A stretch of DNA of 39,281 nt from an uncultured Lachnospiraceae bacterium (GTDB lineage: Bacteria > Bacillota > Clostridia > Lachnospirales > Lachnospiraceae): positions 1 through 39,281 of the forward strand of contig CAKRTC010000020.1 of NCBI GenBank assembly GCA_934402055.1, written 5' to 3'. Position 1 is the first letter of the stretch; each line of letters begins with the position of its first letter. This document shows, one piece after another, positions 7,419 to 16,488 of the stretch. The position numbers were made by a program, and so were the translations under genes. The notes below the pieces were generated by a model. It was not told where the DNA came from, did not search any database, and saw only the letters and a list, made by a program, of their open reading frames with translations.

Positions 7419-9130
7419 TACTTAACAAAATGTAAATGTTCATTCATGCGGTTAAGCGCCGTAACAAGTGCATTTACAGATGCAATGATGATATCGGCAT
7501 GTGTTCCTACTCCCCAATACTGTCTTCCTGTCTTATCGGCTATGCATACATAAGCTGCGGCCTTGGAGTTTGATTCCTTACTGACAGCATGCTCCGAATA
7601 AGTAATGAAGTCATACTCAAAGTTATATCTTGTCTTGCGAAGTGCATTGCTGACAGCATCAAGACGTCCGTTTCCGTCAGCCTCAAGCTCAAATGTCTCT
7701 CCGTTGATGACAGCCTTCATCTTAACGGATACTCCGTCCTCCTCTTCAAGCTTGGTCGTGGACAGATGATCAAAGCGTACATCCGATACGTCAATAGGAG
7801 TAAATCTGTTGATATACTCTTTCTTAAATGCTTCGAAGATATTCTCAGGCTGAAGCTCGGCGTGATCGTTATCCGAGATGCCTGTAATAAAGTAACCAAG
7901 TTCACTCATCATAGCCTTAGGAATTACATATCCGTAGTTATGCTCAAGGATGTATGCTACGCCGCCCTTACCGGACTGACTGTTGATTCGTATAATATCT
8001 CCCTCATATGCACGTCCGACATCATGCGGATCAAGCGGCAGATACGGACAGGTCCAATACTTGTCACCTGTTTCTTCCTTCCATTTCATGCCCTTAGAGA
8101 TAGCATCCTGATGCGAGCCTGAGAATGCGGCAAATACAAGCTTTCCTGCATACGGCTGACGCGGTCCTACACTCATACCTGTTACACGCTCATAAATCTC
8201 GACAGCTTCCTTGATATTAGAGAAGTCAAGCTTCGGATCTACCCCGTGTGTAAACATATTGATGGCAAGTGTGATTATATCGACATTTCCGGTACGCTCA
8301 CCGTTTCCGAATAAGGTTCCTTCTATACGCTCTGCACCGGCCAGAAGTCCCAGCTCCGCATCGGCAACACCGGTACCTCTGTCATTGTGCGGATGCAATG
8401 ATACTATAACATTTTCCCTGTTATGAAGAGTATTGCACATATACTCTACCTGATTGGCAAAAATATGCGGAAGGCTCATCTCAACAGTAGCCGGAAGATT
8501 GATTATCACCTTGTTGTCTGCTGTAGGCTGCCATACATCTATTACCGCATTACAGATGTCTCTTGCAAATTCAGGCTCAGTTCCCGTAAAGCTCTCCGGA
8601 GAATACTGGAACTGAAAACGTGTCTCCGGATACATATCACGATATTTAAGCATAAGCTCGGCACCGTCGGTTGCGATCTTGATTATCTCTTCCTCGTCCT
8701 TACGGAAAACCTGCTGACGCTGTGCAAAGGAGGTTGAGTTATAGAGATGCACGATTACATTCTTCGCACCCCTGACTGCCTCAAAGGTCTTCTCGATAAT
8801 ATGCGGACGTGACTGTGTAAGCACCTGTATGGTCACATCATCCGGAATCATATCGTTGTCGATAAGATAACGTGTAAAATCGAACTCTGTCTGGCTGGCT
8901 GCCGGAAATCCTATCTCTATCTCCTTAAAACCGATCTTTACAAGATATTTAAAGAACTCTGCTTTCTCCTCAAGAGTCATCGGAACTATGAGTGCCTGAT
9001 TGCCGTCACGAAGATCAACGCTGCACCATGTAGGCGCCTTTTCTATATGATCCTTTTTATACCAGCTCAGCTCCTCTGTCTTAACCGGAGCGGGAAAATA
9101 ACCCGGTCTGTACTTTTCATAATTTCTCAT
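7418..9130 (-). CDS. leuA: 2-isopropylmalate synthase
   Basis: Catalyses the first committed step of leucine synthesis: acetyl-CoA plus 2-oxoisovalerate to 2-isopropylmalate. The protein is 570 residues, the long LeuA form. The HMGL-like TIM barrel begins with DLRDGNQ (residues 39-45, catalytic Arg and metal-binding Asp). The metal-binding HPHND is at 246-250, followed by GNGERTGNVD. The C-terminal regulatory domain (about 440-570) has the NALRKTR... and VGTHADIIIASVNALV blocks expected for leucine feedback. An ATG at 9130 with AGGAGG 8-12 bases before it is chosen; the frame stays open a further 43 codons, but those lie in the T-box leader. The DMT transporter follows with a TAATG overlap. 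Confidence 0.97.
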   Translation of the reverse strand: MRNYEKYRPGYFPAPVKTEELSWYKKDHIEKAPTWCSVDLRDGNQALIVPMTLEEKAEFFKYLVKIGFKEIEIGFPAASQTEFDFTRYLIDNDMIPDDVTIQVLTQSRPHIIEKTFEAVRGAKNVIVHLYNSTSFAQRQQVFRKDEEEIIKIATDGAELMLKYRDMYPETRFQFQYSPESFTGTEPEFARDICNAVIDVWQPTADNKVIINLPATVEMSLPHIFANQVEYMCNTLHNRENVIVSLHPHNDRGTGVADAELGLLAGAERIEGTLFGNGERTGNVDIITLAINMFTHGVDPKLDFSNIKEAVEIYERVTGMSVGPRQPYAGKLVFAAFSGSHQDAISKGMKWKEETGDKYWTCPYLPLDPHDVGRAYEGDIIRINSQSGKGGVAYILEHNYGYVIPKAMMSELGYFITGISDNDHAELQPENIFEAFKKEYINRFTPIDVSDVRFDHLSTTKLEEEDGVSVKMKAVINGETFELEADGNGRLDAVSNALRKTRYNFEYDFITYSEHAVSKESNSKAAAYVCIADKTGRQYWGVGTHADIIIASVNALVTALNRMNEHLHFVK

Positions 9131-9168
9131 ACTACTAAACCTCCTAAATATCTTGTTAAGGAAACACG

Positions 9169-9392
9169 AAAAAGTCTCTTTGTATTGTTCATACAAAGAG
9201 ACGAAAACTGCTGTTAAAGTAATTGTTTCCGCGGTACCACTCTTCTTGGCGTCCATCAACGCCCACTCAATAGGGTTGTCGCTCAGGGGTGAGACCCTGC
9301 AGTGACCCTAAGTCTCGCACCAACCGACTATTCTCTCGAGGCATCTTAAAGCAGGTTATTCCCGTCACAGCGACGCGAAATATTAAGTTATG
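9169..9392 (-). promoter_or_regulatory. T-box leader controlling leuA (Leu)
   Basis: On the minus strand the leader carries the T-box core AGAGTGGTACCGCGG (9229-9243) and an upstream stem GGCGT/ACGCC (9248-9263). A 12-bp intrinsic terminator, GTCTCTTTGTAT / ATACAAAGAGAC (9174-9202), is followed by TTTTT. In the stem I region the specifier candidate is CTTA (9309-9312); both readings, CTT and TTA, are Leu codons, matching the downstream gene. Uncharged tRNA-Leu is expected to bind and allow read-through. Confidence 0.95.
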
Positions 9393-9398
9393 GGTGAA

Positions 9399-9427
9399 AG
9401 TTTACGTTAAACGATTAACTTTGTCAA
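9399..9427 (-). promoter_or_regulatory. Promoter of the leuA T-box transcript
   Basis: On the minus strand TTGACA (9422-9427), a 17-base spacer and TAAACT (9399-9404). The predicted start near 9392 is just upstream of the T-box stem I. The rest of 9428-9550 shows nothing clear. Confidence 0.8.
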
Positions 9428-9550
9428 TAATTAATTTTGTGAACTTTTCACCTTGCTTCGATATATCCGCTTATCGTTTTCTGTAATCAAGTTCGGTTTT
9501 TCGATATTGATATCTGCGCTTACTGTTTCATTTGCCTTTATCTGCATACC

Positions 9551-10741
9551 TTAAGAATCTGCCTCATCGTGTGTTTTATCGGCATGCGTATCTGCGTCGG
9601 CTTCATTTCCATTAGTCTGTGTGCTGTTCACGCCTACTGCCGCCCCGGTTCTTTTACTGTTCTTTTTACTATCTCTGAGTGATACTATCCTGCGTCTTAT
9701 TGCTCTTACTATCTTTCTTACAATAGATACAAATACAGCGAGCAGTGCTCCGAGTACTATGATGACCGGAAGCTCGGTGATTATAAATATAACAAGGCTT
9801 TCAAGCATTTCTCCGAGTCCGATAAGATTATTTTTAAGTCCGTAGACGATCTTATCCGAGAAGCTTGCCTCCCCTGTCGTGCTTGTAAGCTTGACCTCAT
9901 TGATATAGAGATATACCGTACTGTATACCACCTGATTATCATAGCTTCTCAGCGAGCTCTTAATGCTCTCAAGCTCGTAACGGATCTCCGACAGTCTGCT
10001 CTCTATTGCAATGATCGCATCTACATTTTCCGCCTTGGTCATCAGCTCGAACAATCTCTCCTGCTCAGTCTCAAGTGCCTTGACTCTGCTCTCAAGATCG
10101 GTATAACGCAGAGTGATATCCTCAACATTTTCACTGCGATTGGTAACATGCAGCTCACCCAATGCCTCACCAAGGAAGGCATCCAGCTTATCCGCCGGCA
10201 TCCTTATTGTATAATCTGCCGAACGGGAGTAATAACTACTCTCGTTATAGCCGCCCTTATACAGGCTTGAGTTCTCTACATAGCCTCCGTAGCTCTTGAC
10301 CTGTGCATCTATGGAAGCAACAGTCTTGTCAAACTCTGTAGTCTGAGTATTCAGTGTAACTGTCTTTATAAGCTTTCGTGAAGCGGCAGTCTGCTCCCCG
10401 GATGCACCTGCAGCTTCAATCTCAGATTCGCTGAGCGGCTCCGTTGTTCCGCCGGATACCCCTGTGCCCTTATCATAAGCACCCGACGCCGTATCAGCCA
10501 TACTGTCATAATCCACACCCGCTTCCTCCGCATACGCTTCATTTCGCATAATACCGGAGCCGTTATACTCACCCTCATAACTTGCGGCAGTCTCGGATAC
10601 CGTATAAGAAGCTGCTGATTTTGCAGCTCCACCGCAACCGGTAAGCATCACAAAAGCAAGGAGCAGTGAAGTAAATGTTCCTATAGCTTTAAGTGCCGTC
10701 CTTGTGTTGATATTTCCAATGCTCTTATTTTCCTTGCTCAT
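9551..10741 (-). CDS. DUF4349 domain lipoprotein
   Basis: A 396-residue envelope protein of unknown biochemical role. A lipoprotein signal lies near the N-terminus (LAFVMLTGCGG). A low-complexity Ser/Glu/Gly region runs to about residue 130. The DUF4349 core follows: RKLIKTVTLNTQTTEFDK..., SYGGYVENSS, YTIRMPADKLDAFL, then a predicted coiled coil with VKALETEQERLFELMTKAENVDAIIAIESRLSEIRYELES split by short turns. It ends with one transmembrane helix (about 315-345) and a basic, Asn/Asp-rich tail. The ATG at 10741 is chosen because AGGAGG lies 6 bases before it; an upstream in-frame start at 10756 overlaps that site. Nearest neighbours are a MATE exporter (divergent) and leuA. Confidence 0.9.
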   Translation of the reverse strand: MSKENKSIGNINTRTALKAIGTFTSLLLAFVMLTGCGGAAKSAASYTVSETAASYEGEYNGSGIMRNEAYAEEAGVDYDSMADTASGAYDKGTGVSGGTTEPLSESEIEAAGASGEQTAASRKLIKTVTLNTQTTEFDKTVASIDAQVKSYGGYVENSSLYKGGYNESSYYSRSADYTIRMPADKLDAFLGEALGELHVTNRSENVEDITLRYTDLESRVKALETEQERLFELMTKAENVDAIIAIESRLSEIRYELESIKSSLRSYDNQVVYSTVYLYINEVKLTSTTGEASFSDKIVYGLKNNLIGLGEMLESLVIFIITELPVIIVLGALLAVFVSIVRKIVRAIRRRIVSLRDSKKNSKRTGAAVGVNSTQTNGNEADADTHADKTHDEADS

Positions 10742-10934
10742 AGCCACCTCCTGCAAGCTTATCTAAAGTAGGGATTTTTAAAAGTATGGATTTTAAATAA
10801 GTATAACTTAGCCCTGCTGCTTTAGTCCTTACCGAAATATTAATAAAGCATTGATTTTATTAAACGCCGCAGGCTTAAAACATACGTTTTTATTACGTCC
10901 TTGAAACGCCGCCGTTAACAGACATATTGCGTTG

Positions 10935-10963
10935 TTGACTAAGTTCGGTACGGGATATACAAT
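10935..10963 (+). promoter_or_regulatory. Promoter of the + strand MATE gene
   Basis: TTGACT (10935-10940), a 17-base spacer and TACAAT (10958-10963), about 75 bases before the ATG at 11038. The remainder of the 296-base divergent gap (10742-11037) is AT-rich; no second clear promoter for the leftward gene was found. Confidence 0.75.
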
Positions 10964-11037
10964 GCCTTGAGGTAATTTTGAGACTACTCATTTTGAACAA
11001 TGAAAATACTCTGCACTGAGTTTTAAGGATATTAATA

Positions 11038-12363
11038 ATGGATAATAATTATTTCGGAACAGAAAAAGTAAGCAGGATACTGTTTAAGCTTGCACCGCCG
11101 GTCATGCTGGCTCAGCTTATTCAGGCACTCTATAATATAGTCGACAGTCTGTTTGTGGCAAAATATTCGGAATCCGGTCTTACGGCACTTTCCATCATCT
11201 TCCCTATACAGCTACTGATGATCGCGCTCGCCGTAGGAACAGGTGTCGGCATCAATACCATCATGGCCTCAAAGCTGGGTATAGGCAAGCCCGAGAAGGC
11301 AGATGAGTTTGCCGGTGTAGGAACACCGCTTGCTATTTTCCTCTGGGCTGTTTTTTCCGTGATCTGTGTACTCATAATGCCTATATATGCAAAAATGTCC
11401 ACGAACTCCGAGGATGTCATCCGTGATGTTATCGTCTACGGAAGGATAATCTGTATCTTCAGCTTCGGTCTCTTCCTTGAGAGTATATGGACAAAGGTCC
11501 TTCAGGCAAACGGAGATATGAAAACTCCGACAATAGCGCAGGTCGTCGGAGCAATCATAAATATCGTACTGGATCCTATACTTATCTTCGGTATATTCGG
11601 TATTCCCGCTATGGGTATTGCAGGTGCCGCTATCGCAACCGTGATCGGACAGATCGTTGCTGCCGCTATAGTAGCAAAAAAAGGCTTCCGCAGATCTCCG
11701 GCAAAAGCTTTGTACCCCGGACATATCAGAGCTATATTTGCAATGGGACTTCCGAATATAATAATGCAGTCTGCTTACACTTTTTATATCTTCGGTCTCA
11801 ATCTGGTTCTTGCAGGCTTCAGTGATCAGGCAGTAACGACTCTCGGTCTGTATTATAAATGGCAAAACTTTTTCTTCATCCCTCTGGGAGCCATGCAGAC
11901 ATGTATAGTTCCTGTCATAAGCTACAATTATGCCGCCGGAAATCTGGACAGATGTAAAAAAGTACTCATAGAATCAATCGCCTTCGGAGAGGCACTTATG
12001 TTCTTGGGCACACTTTGCTTTGTGCTGATCCCGGTACCTATGCTTAAATTTTTCACCTCGGATCCTCTGGTGATTGAGATCGGAAGTGCAGCCTTCCCGG
12101 TTATCGGCATCAGCTTCCTTGTGCTTGTCACCTCGCTGACTTACCCGGTATTCTTCCAGGCTGTCGGTTCGGCTGTCAAGAGCTCACTCATGACTATAAT
12201 AAGGACTGTGGTACTCTTTGTTCCGCTTGGATACCTGTTCTCACGTATAGGTCTCGAATGGTTCTGGCTGACTTTTCCTATCACAGACAGTATATCAACC
12301 TGCATAGGAACCTTTTTCTACCGTCGCTTCCTTGCCGAAGAGCGCCGCAAGGGAAATTGCTGA
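11038..12363 (+). CDS. MATE family efflux transporter
   Basis: A cation-coupled multidrug/metabolite exporter of 441 residues with about twelve hydrophobic helices in two MatE halves. It shows family signatures such as ALYNIVDSLFVAKY near residues 35-48 and GVGINTIMASKLGIG, and DPILIFG at the end of the first half. It is the only long gene on the + strand. The ATG follows AAGGATATTAATA. It converges on a second MATE gene, sharing the terminator at 12388-12434. Specific substrate unknown. Confidence 0.93.
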   Translation: MDNNYFGTEKVSRILFKLAPPVMLAQLIQALYNIVDSLFVAKYSESGLTALSIIFPIQLLMIALAVGTGVGINTIMASKLGIGKPEKADEFAGVGTPLAIFLWAVFSVICVLIMPIYAKMSTNSEDVIRDVIVYGRIICIFSFGLFLESIWTKVLQANGDMKTPTIAQVVGAIINIVLDPILIFGIFGIPAMGIAGAAIATVIGQIVAAAIVAKKGFRRSPAKALYPGHIRAIFAMGLPNIIMQSAYTFYIFGLNLVLAGFSDQAVTTLGLYYKWQNFFFIPLGAMQTCIVPVISYNYAAGNLDRCKKVLIESIAFGEALMFLGTLCFVLIPVPMLKFFTSDPLVIEIGSAAFPVIGISFLVLVTSLTYPVFFQAVGSAVKSSLMTIIRTVVLFVPLGYLFSRIGLEWFWLTFPITDSISTCIGTFFYRRFLAEERRKGNC

Positions 12364-12387
12364 TTTTAAAAATTCACTTATCGATTA

Positions 12388-12434
12388 AACACGGATATGT
12401 GCCAAAGCCAAAACTATAGGCACATATCCGTGTT
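12388..12434. terminator. Shared terminator between convergent MATE genes
   Basis: AACACGGATATGTGCC and GGCACATATCCGTGTT form a perfect 16-bp stem with a 15-base loop, followed on + by ATTTTTTC. It can serve both strands. Confidence 0.88.
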
Positions 12435-12514
12435 ATTTTTTCAGACTAAAGCTTACATCTCTACGTTAGTCTGCTGTTATTCGATTTTGTTTAAGCAATT
12501 CTGCGTGATATTTT

Positions 12515-13909
12515 TCAGCTTAAAGCATTTTCCTTATCAGTCATATCCCTAAACTCTCCCGCAACCATCAATGCAGCTACTATTGCCGCCAGAAGGTCTG
12601 CTATCGGTCCAACATAGAGCACGCCCTCTATCCCGAATATCATCGGCAATACAACGAGCGCAGGAAGGAAGAATATGATCTGTCTCGTAAGTGATACAAA
12701 CATACCCTTGAGCGGCTTTCCCACCGAAGCAAAAAACTGTGATGTCACCGGCTGAATACAGTTCGCCCAGGTAAAGAACAAGAATATCTTGAAGAACTTT
12801 ATACCGAGTTCAAAATACTCATCACTGCCGTCTCCGAAGATATTGAGCAGCATTTTCGGACAAAGCCGGAAGAGAAAGAAGGATGCGATCGATATTACGG
12901 CCGCCGCCTTTAAGGCAAGTATAAAGGTTTCCTTTACCCTCTTATATTTGGCTGCACCGTAATTGAAGCTCTCTATAGGCTGGCTTCCCTGTGCGATACC
13001 TATCACTATTGAGAAGAATATCTGATTGACCTTCATAACGATTCCGGCAACAGCTATCGGCACAGACTGTCCGTATACCGACATAGCTCCGTAATACTTA
13101 AGCGAATTATTAAGCACTATAGTCACGACCATCATAGCAAGCTGATTCGCACAGGATGCCACTCCGAGTGCAGCCGTCTCAATAACAAGCTCCCGCTTAG
13201 GAATAAGATGCTCCCTTTTTATCGGTACCGTCTTGTAGTGTGAAACATATATGATAACAATGATTCCGGAAAATACCTGACCTATAACCGTAGCCCATGC
13301 TGCTCCCGACATCCCCCATCCGAATGCGAATACGAATAACGCATCAAGTACAGTATTGATCACGGCTCCCGAAAGCGAAACGAACATAGTCATATTGGGA
13401 CTTCCGTCTGCCCTTAGCAAATGTCCCCCGCCTATGGTCAGCACCAGGAAGGGGAAGCCTATGGCTATTATCCTTACATATTCGATTGCAAGGGGAAGTA
13501 CATCTTCCGGAGAACCGAAGGCTTTGAGCATGGGTCTCAGAAAACACTCTGTTATGATAAAAAGCAGCGTTCCGCATATAACAAGCATAGAACTTGCATT
13601 GCCTATAAAATAAGGAGCCTTATCATATTCGCGTCTGCCCATATTAAGATTGAAATTAGCTGCTCCGCCGATACCGAACAGCAGTCCGAGTGCTGTACAT
13701 GACATAGCCAACGGAAATGCAATATTGGTAGCAGCATTGCCTAGTGTTCCGACAGCCTGACCTATAAAGATCTGATCCACTATGTTGTAGAGTGCACTTA
13801 CAAGCATGGCTATTATGCTCGGTACGGCAAACTTGAACATCAGTCCGCCTATCGGTGCGGTTCCGAGCACCTCTCTTCTTGATGCAGTATTATCGCTGTT
13901 TTCACCCAT
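12515..13909 (-). CDS. MATE family efflux transporter (MepA-like)
   Basis: A 464-residue polytopic exporter of the MATE superfamily. Signatures are PIGGLMFKFAVPSIIAMLVSALYNIVDQIFIGQAVG-type sequence at the N-terminus, GIGGAANFNLNMGR, and a second half beginning near AALGVASCANQLAMMVV. The MepA-like organisation is common in Clostridia. It is only loosely related to the convergent MATE at 11038, so this is not a recent tandem duplication. The start follows GGGAG. A hairpin GAAGCTGTT / AACAGCTTC lies in the upstream gap at 13932-13974. Confidence 0.93.
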   Translation of the reverse strand: MGENSDNTASRREVLGTAPIGGLMFKFAVPSIIAMLVSALYNIVDQIFIGQAVGTLGNAATNIAFPLAMSCTALGLLFGIGGAANFNLNMGRREYDKAPYFIGNASSMLVICGTLLFIITECFLRPMLKAFGSPEDVLPLAIEYVRIIAIGFPFLVLTIGGGHLLRADGSPNMTMFVSLSGAVINTVLDALFVFAFGWGMSGAAWATVIGQVFSGIIVIIYVSHYKTVPIKREHLIPKRELVIETAALGVASCANQLAMMVVTIVLNNSLKYYGAMSVYGQSVPIAVAGIVMKVNQIFFSIVIGIAQGSQPIESFNYGAAKYKRVKETFILALKAAAVISIASFFLFRLCPKMLLNIFGDGSDEYFELGIKFFKIFLFFTWANCIQPVTSQFFASVGKPLKGMFVSLTRQIIFFLPALVVLPMIFGIEGVLYVGPIADLLAAIVAALMVAGEFRDMTDKENALS

Positions 13910-13931
13910 ATATGTAATCTCCCGATAATTT

Positions 13932-13974
13932 GAAGCTGTTTCCGGATCTTTTTATGATCTCAGACAACAGCTTC
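13932..13974. other. Hairpin between mrnC and MATE genes
   Basis: GAAGCTGTT and AACAGCTTC form a 9-bp stem with an inner GATC/GATC pair. On the minus strand it lies about 60 bases after the mrnC stop and just before the MATE gene. It may be a weak terminator for mrnC/cysS; no T run of note follows. Confidence 0.4.
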
Positions 13975-14033
13975 ATAATATAATTCTTATTCTTTTTTAT
14001 ACAGCAAGCTTTTGTTGCTGATGCTGCACCGGC

Positions 14034-14447
14034 TTATTTCTTATCCGTATCATCCGTATTTGTTCCGGAAACCTGATTTAATGCCTTGAGCCCTATATCA
14101 AACAGTTCCCTCATACGTGCCTCTCTGCCCTCAAGATATAAGAATCCGAACAGAGCCTCAAGACCTGTGGCACGTCTGTAATCGGCTATGCTCTGATGCT
14201 TGGCGCTGGTTGCTGTACTTGAATTACGGCCCCTCTTATATATCGCCGTTTCTTCATCACTGAGTACCTCCTGCATTGCCGCTATCATTGCAGACTGTGA
14301 GGCCGCATTCACTATGGCAGTCGCATGCTTGTGAAGTCTGTCCGGCTGCTTGGAACCATGCTCCAGCACATAGCTTCTGACCATGAGCTCAAACACCGCA
14401 TCTCCTAAATATGCGAGTGTCGAGCCGTTCATCATGCTCGCTTCCAC
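14034..14447 (-). CDS. mrnC: Mini-ribonuclease 3
   Basis: A 137-residue RNase III-like nuclease without the double-stranded RNA-binding domain, which in Bacillus matures 23S rRNA. The RNase III fold signatures are YLGDAVFELMVR (catalytic Asp near residue 15), RGRNS in the middle and TGLEALFGFLYL at the C-terminal catalytic helix. The GTG start at 14447 overlaps the end of cysS by 16 bases with GAGGG before it; ATG at 14435 or 14432 is also possible. The cysS-mrnC pairing is a conserved Firmicute arrangement and supports the call. Confidence 0.95.
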   Translation of the reverse strand: MEASMMNGSTLAYLGDAVFELMVRSYVLEHGSKQPDRLHKHATAIVNAASQSAMIAAMQEVLSDEETAIYKRGRNSSTATSAKHQSIADYRRATGLEALFGFLYLEGREARMRELFDIGLKALNQVSGTNTDDTDKK

Positions 14448-15847
14448 TTGATTCCCTCTCTTGTGTCCTCAATGATAATACCCATAGCGGTAAGCTTGTC
14501 TCTTATCTCATCGGCTGTTTTGAAATCCTTAGCCTTTCTTGCTGCCTGACGCTGTGCTATAAGCTCCTCGACCTCGGCATCAAGACTCTCTGCCTTACGC
14601 TCCGAGATAACTCCCAATACACCGTCACAAAGCTTATTGATCACTCCCTTGACGTACTCAAGATAAGCGCGGCTTGAGTTCTCATCTGCACTTGCATTGG
14701 CTGTACGAACTATCTCAAATACTGCAGTCTCCGCATTGGCTGTATTATTGTCATCCTCCATCGCTGCCTCGAAGTCTCCGATAAAGCCTTCGATCTTCTG
14801 CTTATTCTCAAGCTCCTCTGCACTCATCTCACCGTCCTTGGCATTAGCTGACAGCAATGCATTAAGCTTGTCTGTGCAGTTAAGTATACGCTCGTAGCTT
14901 GCCTTGGTCTGATCCATGAGCTCACGTGAGAAATTGAGCGGTGTTCTGTACTGGGCACTCAATATGAATAATCTGAGCACCATAGGATCGTACTGAGCTG
15001 TTATCTCTCTTACGGTGAAGAAATTGCCGAGTGATTTTGACATCTTCTCATTGTTGATCTTAAGGAAGCCGTTGTGCATCCAGTAATTGCAGAATGGCTT
15101 GCCTGTTGCACACTCTGACTGGGCTATCTCATTTTCATGATGCGGGAATATAAGATCCTCTCCTCCGCAATGAATATCAATGGTATCTCCGATATATTTC
15201 TGACTCATTACAGAGCACTCGATATGCCAGCCCGGACGTCCCTCGCACCACGGTGAAGGCCATGAAGGCTCGCCTTCCTTCTTAGGCTTCCAGAGAACGA
15301 AGTCGTTAGGATCCTTCTTCTGTTCCTCTCCGCTTACCTTAAGATCACGAAGTCCCGACATCATCTCGCTCATATCCTTATGGCTGAGCTTACCATAGCC
15401 CTTGTCTGTTGCTACACTGAAATAAACAGTACCGTCCCCGGCAACATAAGCATGACCGTTATCAATGAGCTTCCGGATCATAGCGATCATGCCGTCTATC
15501 TCCTTTGTCGCCTGCGGATGTACCGTAGCCGGCTTGATATTGAGGTCACTCATATCCTTGCGGCACTCTGCTATATATTTCTCAGAAATCTCTGATGCCG
15601 GAACACCTGCTTCATTGGCGGCCTTGATTATCTTATCGTCAACGTCTGTGAAATTGGAAACATAATTGACCTCATAGCCCTTGTACTCAAGGTAACGTCT
15701 GAATGTATCAAATACTATCATAGGACGCGCATTACCTATATGTATAAGATTGTATACCGTAGGTCCACATACATATATGCCTACCTTGCCCGGCTCTATA
15801 GGTTTAAAATCGATTTTTCTTCTCTGTAAAGTATCAAAGATCTTCAT
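14432..15847 (-). CDS. cysS: Cysteine--tRNA ligase
   Basis: A class I synthetase charging tRNA-Cys. The 471-residue length is typical. The zinc-site and substrate signature VCGPTVYN is near residues 28-35 with HIGN (the HIGH motif) at about 38-41. The KMSKS motif is in NEKMSKSLGNFFTVR, and GWHIECS and HCGGEDLIFPHHENE carry other zinc ligands and pocket residues. The ATG at 15847 follows CAGGAG; the frame is open 22 codons further but without a convincing ribosome site. It precedes and overlaps mrnC. The 145-base gap to ispF has no terminator or T-box. Confidence 0.97.
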   Translation of the reverse strand: MKIFDTLQRRKIDFKPIEPGKVGIYVCGPTVYNLIHIGNARPMIVFDTFRRYLEYKGYEVNYVSNFTDVDDKIIKAANEAGVPASEISEKYIAECRKDMSDLNIKPATVHPQATKEIDGMIAMIRKLIDNGHAYVAGDGTVYFSVATDKGYGKLSHKDMSEMMSGLRDLKVSGEEQKKDPNDFVLWKPKKEGEPSWPSPWCEGRPGWHIECSVMSQKYIGDTIDIHCGGEDLIFPHHENEIAQSECATGKPFCNYWMHNGFLKINNEKMSKSLGNFFTVREITAQYDPMVLRLFILSAQYRTPLNFSRELMDQTKASYERILNCTDKLNALLSANAKDGEMSAEELENKQKIEGFIGDFEAAMEDDNNTANAETAVFEIVRTANASADENSSRAYLEYVKGVINKLCDGVLGVISERKAESLDAEVEELIAQRQAARKAKDFKTADEIRDKLTAMGIIIEDTREGIKWKRA

Positions 15848-15992
15848 ACCTGCTCCTGTCTGTATTGTCCACATCTCCCTTCCCGGAAATGAAGACTGTA
15901 TTCCTTTCGGCATATCTCGCCGATCAATTCAATATAAAACCCAACTTATTTATGTCGGTCTGTCGATTTTCCGTCTGCTTATTACCGGCAGC

Positions 15993-16469
15993 TTACTGCA
16001 TTTTATCAAGCAGGCATACCGCATGTGCGGCTATACCCTCTCCGTTTCCGGTAAAGCCGAGTCCTTCCTCTGTAGTCGCCTTGACGCTTACGGCATCCGC
16101 ATCAATATTAAGTGCTGCCGCTATAACAGCACGCATATCCGGGATATACGGTTTAAGCTTCGGTCTCTGACAAAGAATAGTGCTGTCAATATTTACTACC
16201 GTATAACCCTTGTCCTTAACAAGCTCTCCAACTTTTTTAAGCAGCTCTATGCTGTCCGCTCCCGAATACTTCTCATCATTATCCGGAAAATGCTGCCCTA
16301 TATCACCCAAAGCAAGCGCTCCGAGCATTGCATCCATTATGGCATGAACCAAAACATCCGCATCCGAATGTCCGAGCAGCCCCAGCTCATATTTTATATC
16401 CACTCCGCCGAGTATAAGCTTTCTTCCGCTCACAAGTCTGTGAACATCATATCCGTGTCCTATTCTCAT
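15993..16469 (-). CDS. ispF: 2-C-methyl-D-erythritol 2,4-cyclodiphosphate synthase
   Basis: The fifth step of the MEP isoprenoid pathway: cyclises CDP-methylerythritol 2-phosphate with loss of CMP. The 158-residue protein is full length. It starts MRIGHGYDVHR (metal-binding Asp8 and His10), then LLGHSDADVLVHAIMDAMLGA with the third zinc ligand His and the DxD-like loop. It ends with KATTEEGLGFTGNGEGIAAHAV. The neighbours are cysS downstream and a lipid-kinase-like gene 19 bases upstream. Together with ispA at 27244 it shows that the MEP route is used, although dxs is not in this window. Confidence 0.97.
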   Translation of the reverse strand: MRIGHGYDVHRLVSGRKLILGGVDIKYELGLLGHSDADVLVHAIMDAMLGALALGDIGQHFPDNDEKYSGADSIELLKKVGELVKDKGYTVVNIDSTILCQRPKLKPYIPDMRAVIAAALNIDADAVSVKATTEEGLGFTGNGEGIAAHAVCLLDKMQ

Positions 16470-16488
16470 ATTTGATCTTATCGTTCCT

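Noticed and set aside
9131..9259. A 43-residue N-terminal extension of LeuA
   Set aside because: The extension translates T-box and terminator sequence; a strong AGGAGG precedes the ATG at 9130.
12441..12475. Second terminator from CAGACTA...TAGTCTG
   Set aside because: The stem is short with a long loop and lacks a T run on either side; the 16-bp stem at 12388-12434 explains termination better.
15848..15992. Possible T-box before cysS
   Set aside because: No T-box core, specifier stem or terminator is visible in the 145-base gap.
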